The notes under the pieces were generated by a model. The model was not told the origin of the DNA. It did no database searches and saw nothing but the letters and a program-made list of their open reading frames with translations. A stretch of DNA of 64,000 nt, taken from NCBI RefSeq assembly GCF_001270265.1, contig NZ_LGAP01000019.1, positions 62,001 through 126,000 of the forward strand. The letters are read 5' to 3'. The position numbers and the translations under genes were made by a program. Below, piece after piece: positions 53,308-62,172 of the stretch (its first letter is position 1; each line of letters starts with the position of its first letter). Source of the DNA: Ensifer adhaerens (GTDB taxonomy: Bacteria; Pseudomonadota; Alphaproteobacteria; Rhizobiales; Rhizobiaceae).

Positions 53308-55245
53308 TCAGAACTCGGCCCAGCCCTCGGTCGACAATGCGGTGTTGCCGTGCACCGCAGGCATGACGGGTCGCGCAGAGGAGGCCCTGGATCTCACATC
53401 CACGTGCTGAGCGGTGGTGACGGGACGCGGGACGGTCCGTCGCCCTTCCGTCTGACGGGCGGCGCTGCTCTCTCCCGACAGTTGAAACCGGTCGATCAGG
53501 GCCCGAAGGTTGGTGCCTTCCTGGGCGAGGGTCGCCGACGCGGCATTCGCCTCCTCGACCATGGCGGCGTTGCGCTGGGTCACCTGATCCATCTGATTGA
53601 CGGCAGTATTGACCTCGGCCAAGCCCACGGACTGTTCCCGGGCCGAGGTGGCGATGGCAGCCATATGCTCATTGATCGTGATGACGTGCGCCTCGATGGT
53701 TTTCAGCGCCTCACCGGTGTCGCGCACCAGCCGCACCCCGCTCTCGACTTCGGAGGTCGAGCTGCGAATCAACTCCTTGATCTCCTTGGCGGCTTTTGCC
53801 GAGCGCTGCGCCAGTTCACGCACTTCCTGCGCCACGACCGCAAAGCCCTTGCCGGCTTCGCCCGCCCGCGCTGCCTCGACCCCGGCGTTCAGCGCCAAAA
53901 GGTTGGTCTGGAAGGCGATTTCGTCGATCACGCCGATGATGCTCGAAATCTGGCTGGACGACTCTTCGATCCGCCGCATCGCCTCGACGGCATTCGCCAC
54001 GACGACGGCCGACTGGGTCGCGCTGGTCTTAGCTTCGCCCGCCACGTCGCGCGCTTCCTCCGTCCGGCGCGAGGAGTTGCTGACATTGGCGGTGATCTGG
54101 TCGAGGGCGGCGGCCGTTTCCTCTAGGGATGCCGCCTGCTGCTCCGTGCGTTTCGACAGGTCATCGGCGCTCTGGCTGATTTCTCGCGTGCCCATGCCGA
54201 TATTGCCGGCGCTGTCGGCGACCGCGAGCATGGCATCGTTGAGCTGTGCCGCAGCCTTGTTGAGGTCGTGACGCAATTGCTCGAATTCTGCGGAGAAGGG
54301 TTCCTGCAGCCGCACGGCAAGATCACCGTCTGCCAGCCGCTGCAAGCCCGTCGCAAGGCCTGAGGTCGCCTGGATCAACCTCCGCTGCGCGGCGTGTTCG
54401 GCCTCCGCCTGCATCCTCGTGCGTTCCGCTTCGCCATTGCGGCGGCTCTCCTCGGCCTCGGCCTGCAGGCGAAGGTTGGATCGGGCCGCCTCCCGGAACG
54501 ACTGGATGGCGCGAGCCATCTCCGCGATTTCGTCCTTGCCGGTCACCGGTTCGTCGGTGTCTTCGATGTGCCCGGCGATCAGCCTGCGCATGGCGGCGAT
54601 CTGGCGGCCGAGTGGTCCGACGACGCCGCGCAGCACAACGAAGAAGGTGCCGGCGGCGAGCGCCATGACGAAAACGATGATGGCGATGTTCAGCTTCTGC
54701 ACCGTTTCGAACTCGCGATGCTTGGCTTGGAAGGCTGCGCCCGACAGTTCGACCTGCAGATCAGAGATCTGCGAGATCGTCGCGGTCAGCGGGTCGATCG
54801 ACTCGTAGAGTTGCTCGCGCACGAAGGTGCTCAGGGTTGCCTTGTCTTTCCTGGAGAGGATTTCGATCAACGTCGAGATCGATTCCATCGCGGCCACCAT
54901 CTGGCGTTCGGCATCATCGACGAGCCGCCGCTCCTCGTCGGTCATCGAGGTCGCCGAATAGGCATCCCAGTTGGTCTTGATCACATCCCGCGCCGCATTG
55001 ACCGAGGCAAGCCCGTCCTCCATCGATTCGTTGCCGTTGCTCGCTTTGTGGGCGGCGTCGACGATCGACACTGCAAAAGCGTCGGAGGTCGCCTTGAGGT
55101 TCTTCAATGGCACGATACGATCGGCGTAGACAGCGCTCATCGTATCGCTGCTTTCCGACAGTCTATGCTGGCTGTGAATGGCGATGCCGATAGCGATGGA
55201 TGAAAGCAGCGCAATCGCGCCGATGAGCTTGGTCTTGATCAGCAT
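53308..55245 (-). CDS. Methyl-accepting chemotaxis protein
   Basis: A 645-residue receptor. A membrane helix at ~7-24, a four-helix-bundle-like periplasmic domain to ~185, a second helix (IAIIVFVMALAAGTFFVVL), HAMP domain(s), and the signalling tip EIAFQTNLLALNAGVEAAR follow. The C-terminus ends EGWAEF, similar to the W-x-x-F pentapeptide that tethers CheR/CheB. Ligand unknown. No che genes adjoin it, and its 274-base upstream gap contains a short inverted repeat (55300-55316) but no other gene. Confidence 0.95.
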   Translation of the reverse strand: MLIKTKLIGAIALLSSIAIGIAIHSQHRLSESSDTMSAVYADRIVPLKNLKATSDAFAVSIVDAAHKASNGNESMEDGLASVNAARDVIKTNWDAYSATSMTDEERRLVDDAERQMVAAMESISTLIEILSRKDKATLSTFVREQLYESIDPLTATISQISDLQVELSGAAFQAKHREFETVQKLNIAIIVFVMALAAGTFFVVLRGVVGPLGRQIAAMRRLIAGHIEDTDEPVTGKDEIAEMARAIQSFREAARSNLRLQAEAEESRRNGEAERTRMQAEAEHAAQRRLIQATSGLATGLQRLADGDLAVRLQEPFSAEFEQLRHDLNKAAAQLNDAMLAVADSAGNIGMGTREISQSADDLSKRTEQQAASLEETAAALDQITANVSNSSRRTEEARDVAGEAKTSATQSAVVVANAVEAMRRIEESSSQISSIIGVIDEIAFQTNLLALNAGVEAARAGEAGKGFAVVAQEVRELAQRSAKAAKEIKELIRSSTSEVESGVRLVRDTGEALKTIEAHVITINEHMAAIATSAREQSVGLAEVNTAVNQMDQVTQRNAAMVEEANAASATLAQEGTNLRALIDRFQLSGESSAARQTEGRRTVPRPVTTAQHVDVRSRASSARPVMPAVHGNTALSTEGWAEF

Positions 55246-55469
55246 GCCAGTTCCTCCCGAGCGGAATTTCTGGGCACACTGTTTCTCTTGTTTAGATAAC
55301 GCTTACTTAATAAGCGACTGAATTTAAGCCGAAATTGAACTTTTCCGGGCTGCGCGGACCGGTTCTCGCGACCCTGATTTGAGCGCGGATTCGCACGGCA
55401 ACTGTGCGTCGCTGAGCGTGCCCCGTTGCGTCGTCGGCATGACGGCAAATTGGGGTTGCATAGTCCATG

Positions 55470-55497
55470 AAAAAAGCCGCCGACTGGGTCGGCGGCT
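55470..55497 (-). terminator. Terminator of the L,D-transpeptidase gene
   Basis: Arms AGCCGCCGAC (55475-55484) and GTCGGCGGCT (55488-55497) close a three-base loop; the minus-strand transcript runs on into U (A run ending at 55474). It lies 23 bases past the transpeptidase stop. Confidence 0.85.
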
Positions 55498-55519
55498 CGC
55501 CAACACCGGTGTGCTTCGC

Positions 55520-56209
55520 TTACTGCTGAACGACCACGCGTGCGTTCTTGCCCGGACGAACGCGCGAATAGAGATCGATGATGTCCTGGTTCATCAGGCG
55601 GATGCAGCCCGACGAAGCGGCCGTGCCGATCGACGACCACTCCGGGGTGCCATGCAGGCGGAACAGCGTGTCCTTGCCCTGGTCGTTGAAGAGATAGAGT
55701 GCGCGCGCACCGAGCGGGTTCTTCAGGCCCGGGCCCATGCCTTCCTCGACATATTTGGCCACTTCCGGCTTGCGCTCAGCCATTTCCTTCGGCGGGTGCC
55801 ACATCGGCCATTCCTGCTTCCAGGCGATATAGGCCTCGCCTTCCCACGCGAAGCCGGCCTTGCCGACGCCGATGCCGTAACGAACCGCCTTGCCGCCGGG
55901 CAGCACGTAGTAGAGGAAGCGATTCGGCGTATTGACGACGATTGTGCCGGGGCGTTCGCTAGTCGAATAGTCGACGATCTGGCGATGGAAGCGGTTTTCG
56001 ACCCTGTTGATCGGAATGGCGGGCAGCGCGTAGCCGTGATCCTCAACTGCGCCATAATCGCCCGAGAAAATCTGATTCGACGCGATCTTTTGCTCAACGG
56101 GAGCGGGCTCACCGTTTGCCGTCTCGGACTTGGTCGAGGTTGTCGAGCAGCCGGCCATGGCGAGTGTCGCCGCCAGGCTGCACAGGAGGAAGGCATTGCG
56201 GAAGCGCAT
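55520..56209 (-). CDS. L,D-transpeptidase lipoprotein (YkuD family)
   Basis: A 229-residue cell-wall enzyme. The N-terminus has a lipobox LAMAGC, so it is probably membrane-anchored. The YkuD catalytic motif is HGTPEWSSIGTAASSGCIRL, with the nucleophilic Cys in SGCIRL. Such enzymes form 3-3 peptide cross-links, frequent in Rhizobiales, or attach proteins to murein. It is a single gene with its own terminator. Confidence 0.93.
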   Translation of the reverse strand: MRFRNAFLLCSLAATLAMAGCSTTSTKSETANGEPAPVEQKIASNQIFSGDYGAVEDHGYALPAIPINRVENRFHRQIVDYSTSERPGTIVVNTPNRFLYYVLPGGKAVRYGIGVGKAGFAWEGEAYIAWKQEWPMWHPPKEMAERKPEVAKYVEEGMGPGLKNPLGARALYLFNDQGKDTLFRLHGTPEWSSIGTAASSGCIRLMNQDIIDLYSRVRPGKNARVVVQQ

Positions 56210-56393
56210 AGGAGTCTCTTAAAATAAGAAGCGAAGAAAAAACTGGGTCGGCCCGACCGTCAGTGACTTCGGTTATTTTCGATTAGATGCGGCTATGCAA
56301 GGGATTGCGTGGCAACAAGGCGGCGGGAAAGTGTAAATTCCGTGACGCTGGCTTTTTTGCAACAAAAGTGGCGGCGGACGAGAGTCTAGGCGA

Positions 56394-56933
56394 ATGACAA
56401 TTCTCTCTATCCATGGCGACAACCCTCTTGTGGACGGTCGGCAATCGAATCGCGCGCTCATGGTGCGTCGCGGGGTTCAGCGGCTTTTTGCGGAATTGCG
56501 CCACTCGGTGCTGCCGGAATTGACGCTCGCCAGCGGCCGCCGTGCCGATCTCATATCGCTGTCGGCAAAGGGTGAAATCTGGATCGTGGAGATCAAGACG
56601 TCGATTGAGGATTTCCGCGTCGATCGCAAATGGCCGGACTACCGGCAACACTGCGACCGGCTGTTCTTCGCCACCCATGGCGACGTCCCGCTCGATATCT
56701 TTCCGGAGGATTGTGGCTTGCTGCTGTCGGATGGCTACGACGGACACATTATCCGCGACGCACCGGAACATCGGCTTGCACCGGCCACCCGCAAGTCGGT
56801 GCTGCAGCTCTTTGCCCGCACCGCCGCCCAGCGACTGATGCTGGCGGAATGGGCCGCCGAGCGCAACGGCGAGCTCGGCAACTCCATTCGTGATATCGTT
56901 TCCGGCTCCCGCGACGGGTCGGCCGAAGGCTGA
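56394..56933 (+). CDS. mmcB: MmcB-family DNA repair nuclease
   Basis: A 179-residue protein with a PD-(D/E)XK-like core: RRADLISLSAKGEIWIVEIK. It matches the MmcB family, described in Caulobacter as a putative endonuclease of DNA damage survival. It has no signal peptide. Its stop codon is immediately followed by the stop of convergent actR, without an intergenic base. Confidence 0.88.
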   Translation: MTILSIHGDNPLVDGRQSNRALMVRRGVQRLFAELRHSVLPELTLASGRRADLISLSAKGEIWIVEIKTSIEDFRVDRKWPDYRQHCDRLFFATHGDVPLDIFPEDCGLLLSDGYDGHIIRDAPEHRLAPATRKSVLQLFARTAAQRLMLAEWAAERNGELGNSIRDIVSGSRDGSAEG

Positions 56934-57518
56934 TTACTTCGGCGCGCGCTTGGCCAGGATGCGCTGCAAGGTCCGGCGGTGCATGTTGAGCCGGCGCGCC
57001 GTCTCCGACACGTTGCGCTCGCACATCTCGTAGACGCGTTGAATATGTTCCCATCGCACCCGGTCGGCCGACATCGGGTTTTCCGGCGGCTCCACCCGCT
57101 CGCCCTGACGCTGCACCAGCGCGGCGAAGATGTCGTCGGCGTCAGCCGGCTTGGCGAGATAGTCGACGGCACCGAGCTTCACGGCATTCACGGCGGTTGC
57201 GATGTTGCCGTAGCCGGTGAGCATGATCATGCGGGTGTCGTCGCGGCGGCTGCGGATCGCCTCGATCACGTCCAGGCCGCTGCCGTCGCCTAACCTCAGA
57301 TCGATGACGGCGTATTTCGGCGGGTTGCCTTTTGCCTTGGCGATGCCTTCGGCAACGGACTCGGCGATATCGACGGTGAAGCCGCGCGCTTCCATGGCGC
57401 GGGCGAGGCGCCGAAGGAACGGCGCATCATCGTCGACGAGCAGCAGCGTTCTGTCCGGTCCGATCAGTTCGGCGTCCTGGGCATGCGTGCTGGGCGAAGC
57501 TGTCGATTTTTCGGTCAT
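56934..57518 (-). CDS. actR: ActR (RegA/PrrA) response regulator
   Basis: A 194-residue two-domain regulator. The receiver has LLLVDDDAPF, phospho-Asp73 in VIDLRLGDGSG and Lys in LAKPAD. A proline linker leads to the Fis-type helix-turn-helix NVSETARRLNMHRRTLQRIL. It is paired with ActS upstream and controls acid tolerance, redox and nitrogen or CO2 metabolism genes in relatives. Confidence 0.95.
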   Translation of the reverse strand: MTEKSTASPSTHAQDAELIGPDRTLLLVDDDAPFLRRLARAMEARGFTVDIAESVAEGIAKAKGNPPKYAVIDLRLGDGSGLDVIEAIRSRRDDTRMIMLTGYGNIATAVNAVKLGAVDYLAKPADADDIFAALVQRQGERVEPPENPMSADRVRWEHIQRVYEMCERNVSETARRLNMHRRTLQRILAKRAPK

Positions 57519-57601
57519 TCTCGCAATCCTTGGGCGAAAATCGGAAGGTTTTCACCGAGATTATAGGTTTCCTGTCATGCGGTTCAATAAACTGCCAAAC
57601 G

Positions 57602-58906
57602 TCATTTCGCCAGTTTCGTATCCATCAGGGCACGCGGCCATTCGACGCTGACCTTGGCGCCGGGGCGATCGGGGCCGCCGTTCTCGAAACGCAGGCGAGC
57701 GCCGGACCGCTCGAGCAGGGTCTTGGCGATGAACAGGCCGAGCCCCAGGCCGCCGGCGCTGTCGTCCTTTTGCCGTCGCGTGACATAGGGTTCGCCGATG
57801 CGCATCAGAATGTCGGGGGCAAATCCATCGCCGTCATCTGCGATCGTCACTTTGACGTGTTCGGCCGTGTGTTCGACGGTTACGGTCACTTGCTTCTTGG
57901 CGTAGTCGACCGCATTTTCCAGGAGATTGCCGAGCCCGTAGAGAATGCCGGCATTGCGGTTGCCGACCGGCTCCGACGCCTTGTCACCCTTTTCGACGAG
58001 ATTGATATGAATGCCGAACTCGCGGTGCGGCGCCATCACCTCTTCGATCAGCGAGGATAGCGGCAAAAGCCGCATGTGCTCTTCGCTTTCCGAGGACAGC
58101 GTCGTCAGCCGCTTGAGAATGTCGCGGCATCGCTCGCTCTGGCTGCGCAAGAGGTGTACGTCCTCGCCGAAGCGCGGGTCGTCGCCGAGCTCGCGTTCCA
58201 TTTCCTTGGCAACGACGCTGATCGTGGCAAGCGGCGTGCCGAGCTCATGGGCGGCCGCTGCCGCCAGCCCGTCGAGCTGCGAAAGGTGTTTTTCGCGCTG
58301 CAGCACCAGTTCGGTCGCCGTCAGCGCCTCCGACAGTTCGCTCGCTTCCAGCGAGACACGATAGGTGTAGAAGGCGGCAAAGGCCGTCATCGACACGATC
58401 GCGAACCAGATGCCGGCCGTCAGCACCCGCGGCATCAGCAAAAGCGTGCCGGGATACCAGGGCAGGGGGAAGGGCGAGAAGGCAAGCGCGGTCACGCCGA
58501 TCACCGCAAGTCCGGCAAGAACGATGCTGTGCGGCTTCGGTTGCGAGGCCGAGGAAATGATGACCGGGACGCACAGCAGCGGTGCGAACGGGTTGGCAAG
58601 CCCGCCGGTGATGAAGAGCAGGCCGGTCAACTGCGCCAGGTCGAGCCCGAGAAGCGCGAAGGCGGCCGGCGGTCGCAACCGATGCGTCGGCGGAAAGCGA
58701 AGGGTGAGATAGGTATTGACCAGCGCCAGGCTGGCAATCAGCACCAGGCACGAAAGCAGGGGCAGCGGAAACTGCAGCCACAAGGTGGTGATGATGACGG
58801 CGATCGACTGCCCGCCAACCGCAAGCCAGCGCAGGCGAATGAGCGTCTGCAGGCGCAGGCTTCTGTTCGAGGTCGGATCATTGTGTTCCAGCGCCACTGC
58901 CGTCAT
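57602..58906 (-). CDS. actS: ActS (RegB/PrrB) redox sensor kinase
   Basis: About 434 residues. The N-terminal half has six likely membrane helices; TGGLANPFAPL carries the GGxxNPF quinone-binding motif of the family. The phospho-His motif is AAAHELGTPLA, and the redox-active Cys is in SERCRDIL, followed by HATPase motifs (DDGDGFAP, GLGLFIAK). ATG 58906 or 58918 may be the start; TTG 58942 would lie within the adjacent repeat. It is 83 bases before actR. Confidence 0.93.
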   Translation of the reverse strand: MTAVALEHNDPTSNRSLRLQTLIRLRWLAVGGQSIAVIITTLWLQFPLPLLSCLVLIASLALVNTYLTLRFPPTHRLRPPAAFALLGLDLAQLTGLLFITGGLANPFAPLLCVPVIISSASQPKPHSIVLAGLAVIGVTALAFSPFPLPWYPGTLLLMPRVLTAGIWFAIVSMTAFAAFYTYRVSLEASELSEALTATELVLQREKHLSQLDGLAAAAAHELGTPLATISVVAKEMERELGDDPRFGEDVHLLRSQSERCRDILKRLTTLSSESEEHMRLLPLSSLIEEVMAPHREFGIHINLVEKGDKASEPVGNRNAGILYGLGNLLENAVDYAKKQVTVTVEHTAEHVKVTIADDGDGFAPDILMRIGEPYVTRRQKDDSAGGLGLGLFIAKTLLERSGARLRFENGGPDRPGAKVSVEWPRALMDTKLAK

Positions 58907-58923
58907 GCCTGCTCTCATTCCCA

Positions 58924-59028
58924 CTACAGCGCCGCGTGTCAAACATGACGCGCAAAGGACGCTGTAACGCTTTAAACCTGCCGCTTAATTTTTTCCTTAA
59001 ATCGATTCCGATTTAGGGAATTATGCAG
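58924..59028. repeat. Structured intergenic repeat, copy 2 (upstream of actS)
   Basis: About 105 bases closely matching copy 1 at 33348-33455, with the CTACAGCG/CGCTGTA outer stem, an inner GACGCGC arm (its partner carries one change) and the TTAAATCG hairpin before TTATGCAG. It lies between hrpB (stop at 59051) and the actS start, and may even include the far-upstream TTG start, so the actS promoter is inside or beside it. Confidence 0.8.
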
Positions 59029-59050
59029 GAGCCCCATCCGGGGTGTTGCC

Positions 59051-61510
59051 TCATGTACCACGCGGTTTGGCCCGTGTCGTCGGCGCAGCCTCCGCCGGGT
59101 TTTCCGGCCAGGGGTGCTTCGGATAGCGCCCGCGCATGTCAGCCCGGACATCCCGCCACGACCCCGCCCAGAAACCGGGCAGATCACGTGTCGTCTGGAT
59201 CGGCTGCCGGCCGGGCGAGATCAGCTCGAGCAGCAGCGGCAACCGGCCATCGCCGATAGCCGGATGTTTCTTTAGTCCAAAGAGTTCCTGCACCCGGATC
59301 GAAAGAAGCGGCTCGTCGCCATCATAATGGATCGGATGCCGCTGTCCCGTCGGCGCCTCGAAATGCGTCGGCGCCAGTTTTGCCAGCTCTCGCTGGCGGT
59401 CGTGCGGGATGAGTGACAGCAATCCTTCGGACAGTGCACCCGCCTTGATGTCGGCGATAGCGGTGACGCCGTGCTGAAACGGAACGAACCAGTCCTCAAG
59501 CGTCGCGAGCAGGGCTGCGTCGGAAACATCCGGCCAGGGCTCGCCGATCGAGCGATGCAGGAAGCCGATGCGGTCGCGCAGCTGCATCGCCTCCTTGGAA
59601 AACGGCAGGACCGCCAGTCCAAGCTGGCGAACGCCATCGGCGAGCGCGCGTGCAGCACTTTCGCCGGTTGGCCTTGGAAGCGGCGCCTCCTCGAAGATGA
59701 TCGCGCCCAATCTTGTGACGCGGCGCGCCCGTACCTGGCGGCTCGCCCGGTCGAAGACGCTTTGCTCCTCGCGCACGATCGCCTCGGGCATATGCGCCTC
59801 GACGTCGGCGCGCGAAAGTTCGGCCGCCGCCAGCACGCGCTGGCCGCCGGCGCGACCCGTCAAGTCGGCGATGACAAGCATGTTTGCCGCTGCAAGGCGC
59901 TCGGTTTCGGCGATCTCCGCCCCACGACCGTTTGCCATCACGAACCGCCCTCGGCCTCCGCGCTGAAGCGCGATACGGTCGGGGAAGGCGTGCATCAGCA
60001 AGGCGCCGGGCTGGACCGGCTCATTCGACCTTTGGGCACTCTTGAGTTCTGCCGCCATGCGGTGGGCGAGGTTGCGCGAGGCCTCGGCACGGTCGCCGCG
60101 CTCCTGGCGGAAGCGGCGCAGCCGGTCCTCGAGATCGATGGCGTTGCCGCCGAGGCCCTGCTCCGTCAGCATGACCGCCAGCAGGCAGGCAGCCTCGCCC
60201 TGGCCCTCCTCGGCCGCCGAAACCGCCATCGCCGCAAGGCGCGGGGGCAGGGCGAGATCGCGGATCTTGCGTCCCCTCGGTGTCAGCGCGCCGGAGTCAT
60301 CGAGCGCGCCAAGTTCACCCAGCAGCTTTCGCGCTTCCTTGAGGGTCGTTTCCGGTGGTGGATCGATGAAGGCAAGCGCTGCGGGATCGTTGACGCCCCA
60401 GTGTGCCATGTCGAGCAGCAATCCGGAGAGGTCGCTTGCGAGAATCTGCGGCGGCGTGAAGGCGGCAAGCGCCGCGGTCTGGCCGGCATGCCAGAGGCGG
60501 ATGGCGATGCCCGGCTCCGTTCGCCCGGCTCGGCCGGCGCGCTGATCGGCCGAAGCACGCGAGACGCGCACGGTCTCAAGCCGGGTGATGCCGGTCGACG
60601 CTTCGAAGACCGGCAGTCGCTGCAGCCCGCTGTCGATGACGATCCGCACGCCATCGATGGTGATCGAGGTTTCGGCGATCGAGGTGGCAAGAACGATCTT
60701 GCGCGTGCCCTTCGGCGCCGGCCGGATCGCCGCATCCTGCTCTTTCTGCGTCAGGTTTCCATAAAGCGGAACCACCGCGGTCTCGGCTGGGAACCGGTCG
60801 GCAAGCCGTGCCGCTGTGCGGGTGATTTCGGCCTGTCCTGGCAGAAAGGCAAGGATCGAGCCCTGTTCGCTGCGATGCGCCTCGACGATGGCGCGCACGA
60901 CGGCGTCCTCGACGCTCTCGCCGCCGCGGTCCTGGTTTCGGATGTCGATGGGGAAACTGCGGCCCTGGCTTTCGATGACGGTGGCATCGCCGAGCAATCC
61001 TGCAACACGCTCGACGTCGAGTGTTGCCGACATGACGATGATCCTTAGATCGTCGCGCAGCGCAGATTGAACGTCGAGCGCCAACGCCAGGCCGAAATCG
61101 GCATCGAGAGAGCGTTCGTGAAATTCATCGAACAGTACCGCGGAGACGCCCGTCAGTTCCGGATCGTCGAGGATCATGCGGGCAAAGACCCCTTCGGTCA
61201 CCACCTCGATCCGGGTTTTCGCCGATATCCGGTTGTCGAGGCGCATGCGGTAGCCGACGGTTTCTCCCACATTCTCGCCGAGCAGCTCCGCCATGCGGCC
61301 GGCCGCAGCACGGGCGGCGAGCCGCCGGGGTTCGAGCAGGATGATCTTGCCGCCTTTCAGCCAGGGCTGGTCGAGCAGAAACAGCGGCACGAGCGTCGTC
61401 TTGCCGGCGCCGGACGGTGCTGAAAGCACGACGGAGCGGGCCCTATCGAGTGCCGCGGCGATCTCAGGCAGGACCTCGCGAACCGGCAAGGCGGGCAGGG
61501 GAAGCGTCAC
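59051..61510 (-). CDS. hrpB: ATP-dependent helicase HrpB
   Basis: An 819-residue DExH-box helicase. Walker A SAPSGAGKTTLVP, the DEFHERS box and the QRAGRAGRTEPG motif VI are present, followed by the HA2 and HrpB C-terminal domains. It starts with GTG overlapping the stop of the preceding ABC ATPase gene by four bases. Function of HrpB in bacteria is poorly defined. Confidence 0.95.
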   Translation of the reverse strand: MTLPLPALPVREVLPEIAAALDRARSVVLSAPSGAGKTTLVPLFLLDQPWLKGGKIILLEPRRLAARAAAGRMAELLGENVGETVGYRMRLDNRISAKTRIEVVTEGVFARMILDDPELTGVSAVLFDEFHERSLDADFGLALALDVQSALRDDLRIIVMSATLDVERVAGLLGDATVIESQGRSFPIDIRNQDRGGESVEDAVVRAIVEAHRSEQGSILAFLPGQAEITRTAARLADRFPAETAVVPLYGNLTQKEQDAAIRPAPKGTRKIVLATSIAETSITIDGVRIVIDSGLQRLPVFEASTGITRLETVRVSRASADQRAGRAGRTEPGIAIRLWHAGQTAALAAFTPPQILASDLSGLLLDMAHWGVNDPAALAFIDPPPETTLKEARKLLGELGALDDSGALTPRGRKIRDLALPPRLAAMAVSAAEEGQGEAACLLAVMLTEQGLGGNAIDLEDRLRRFRQERGDRAEASRNLAHRMAAELKSAQRSNEPVQPGALLMHAFPDRIALQRGGRGRFVMANGRGAEIAETERLAAANMLVIADLTGRAGGQRVLAAAELSRADVEAHMPEAIVREEQSVFDRASRQVRARRVTRLGAIIFEEAPLPRPTGESAARALADGVRQLGLAVLPFSKEAMQLRDRIGFLHRSIGEPWPDVSDAALLATLEDWFVPFQHGVTAIADIKAGALSEGLLSLIPHDRQRELAKLAPTHFEAPTGQRHPIHYDGDEPLLSIRVQELFGLKKHPAIGDGRLPLLLELISPGRQPIQTTRDLPGFWAGSWRDVRADMRGRYPKHPWPENPAEAAPTTRAKPRGT

Positions 61511-62172
61511 GATTGTGTCTCCGCTCCGATATGAATGAGCGCACCGCCGGCCGCATTCGCATCTGCTCGGTCATGGGTCACGAGGATCGTCGGCAGGCCC
61601 GCGGATCGGGCCTTGGCAAAGACCAGTTCGCGCGTTTGCTGACGCAGGGCCATGTCGAGCTTTGAAAAGGGCTCGTCGAGCAGCAGAAGGCGCGGCTCCG
61701 ATAGAAGCACGCGCTGGAGGGCGACGCGCGCTTTTTGCCCGCCCGACAGCGTCTCTGGATCGCGATCGAAGAACCCGCCGAGCCCGACCGCAGCAAGGGC
61801 GTCCTCGGCCATACGGCGCCTCACGTCACGGCCCTTGATTGCCTCGGGGATGGCAAAGACGATATTGCCGCCGACGGAGAGGTGCGGAAACAGCAGTGGG
61901 TCCTGGAAGAGAATGCCGGTGTGGCGCTGCTGCGGCGGTGTGCCGATCAGATCGTCCCTTCCGAGTAGAACTGCGCCGCTGCCGACAAAGGCCGGGTCGA
62001 GAAAACCGCCGATATAGGCGAGCAGAGGCGACTTGCCGGAACCGGATGGGCCCATGATCGTCAGCACGTCGCCGGGCATCACCGTCGCTGAAACGGAAAG
62101 CAGCACCCGGCCGGAAAGCCGGATCGTCACATCGGACAAAGTCAGAGGCGTCGTCTTGCCTGGTGTTTGCAT
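61507..62172 (-). CDS. YnjD-like ABC transporter ATPase
   Basis: A 221-residue ATPase close in pattern to E. coli YnjD (GILFQDPLLFPHLSVGGNI, LSGGQKARVALQRVLL, LLLLDEPFSKLD). The Walker A reads GPSGSGKSPLL: the Ser is kept but the usual following Thr is Pro. Its ATG directly abuts the permease stop with no gap, and its stop overlaps hrpB. It was probably inherited as part of a YnjBCD-like importer; thiamine is sometimes assigned by homology but is not shown here. Confidence 0.8.
   Translation of the reverse strand: MQTPGKTTPLTLSDVTIRLSGRVLLSVSATVMPGDVLTIMGPSGSGKSPLLAYIGGFLDPAFVGSGAVLLGRDDLIGTPPQQRHTGILFQDPLLFPHLSVGGNIVFAIPEAIKGRDVRRRMAEDALAAVGLGGFFDRDPETLSGGQKARVALQRVLLSEPRLLLLDEPFSKLDMALRQQTRELVFAKARSAGLPTILVTHDRADANAAGGALIHIGAETQS

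Noticed and set aside
61507-62172. Naming the ABC ATPase thiQ (thiamine transport)
   Set aside because: Pattern is nearer to YnjD and no TPP riboswitch is visible in the window, so the thiamine assignment is not supported.
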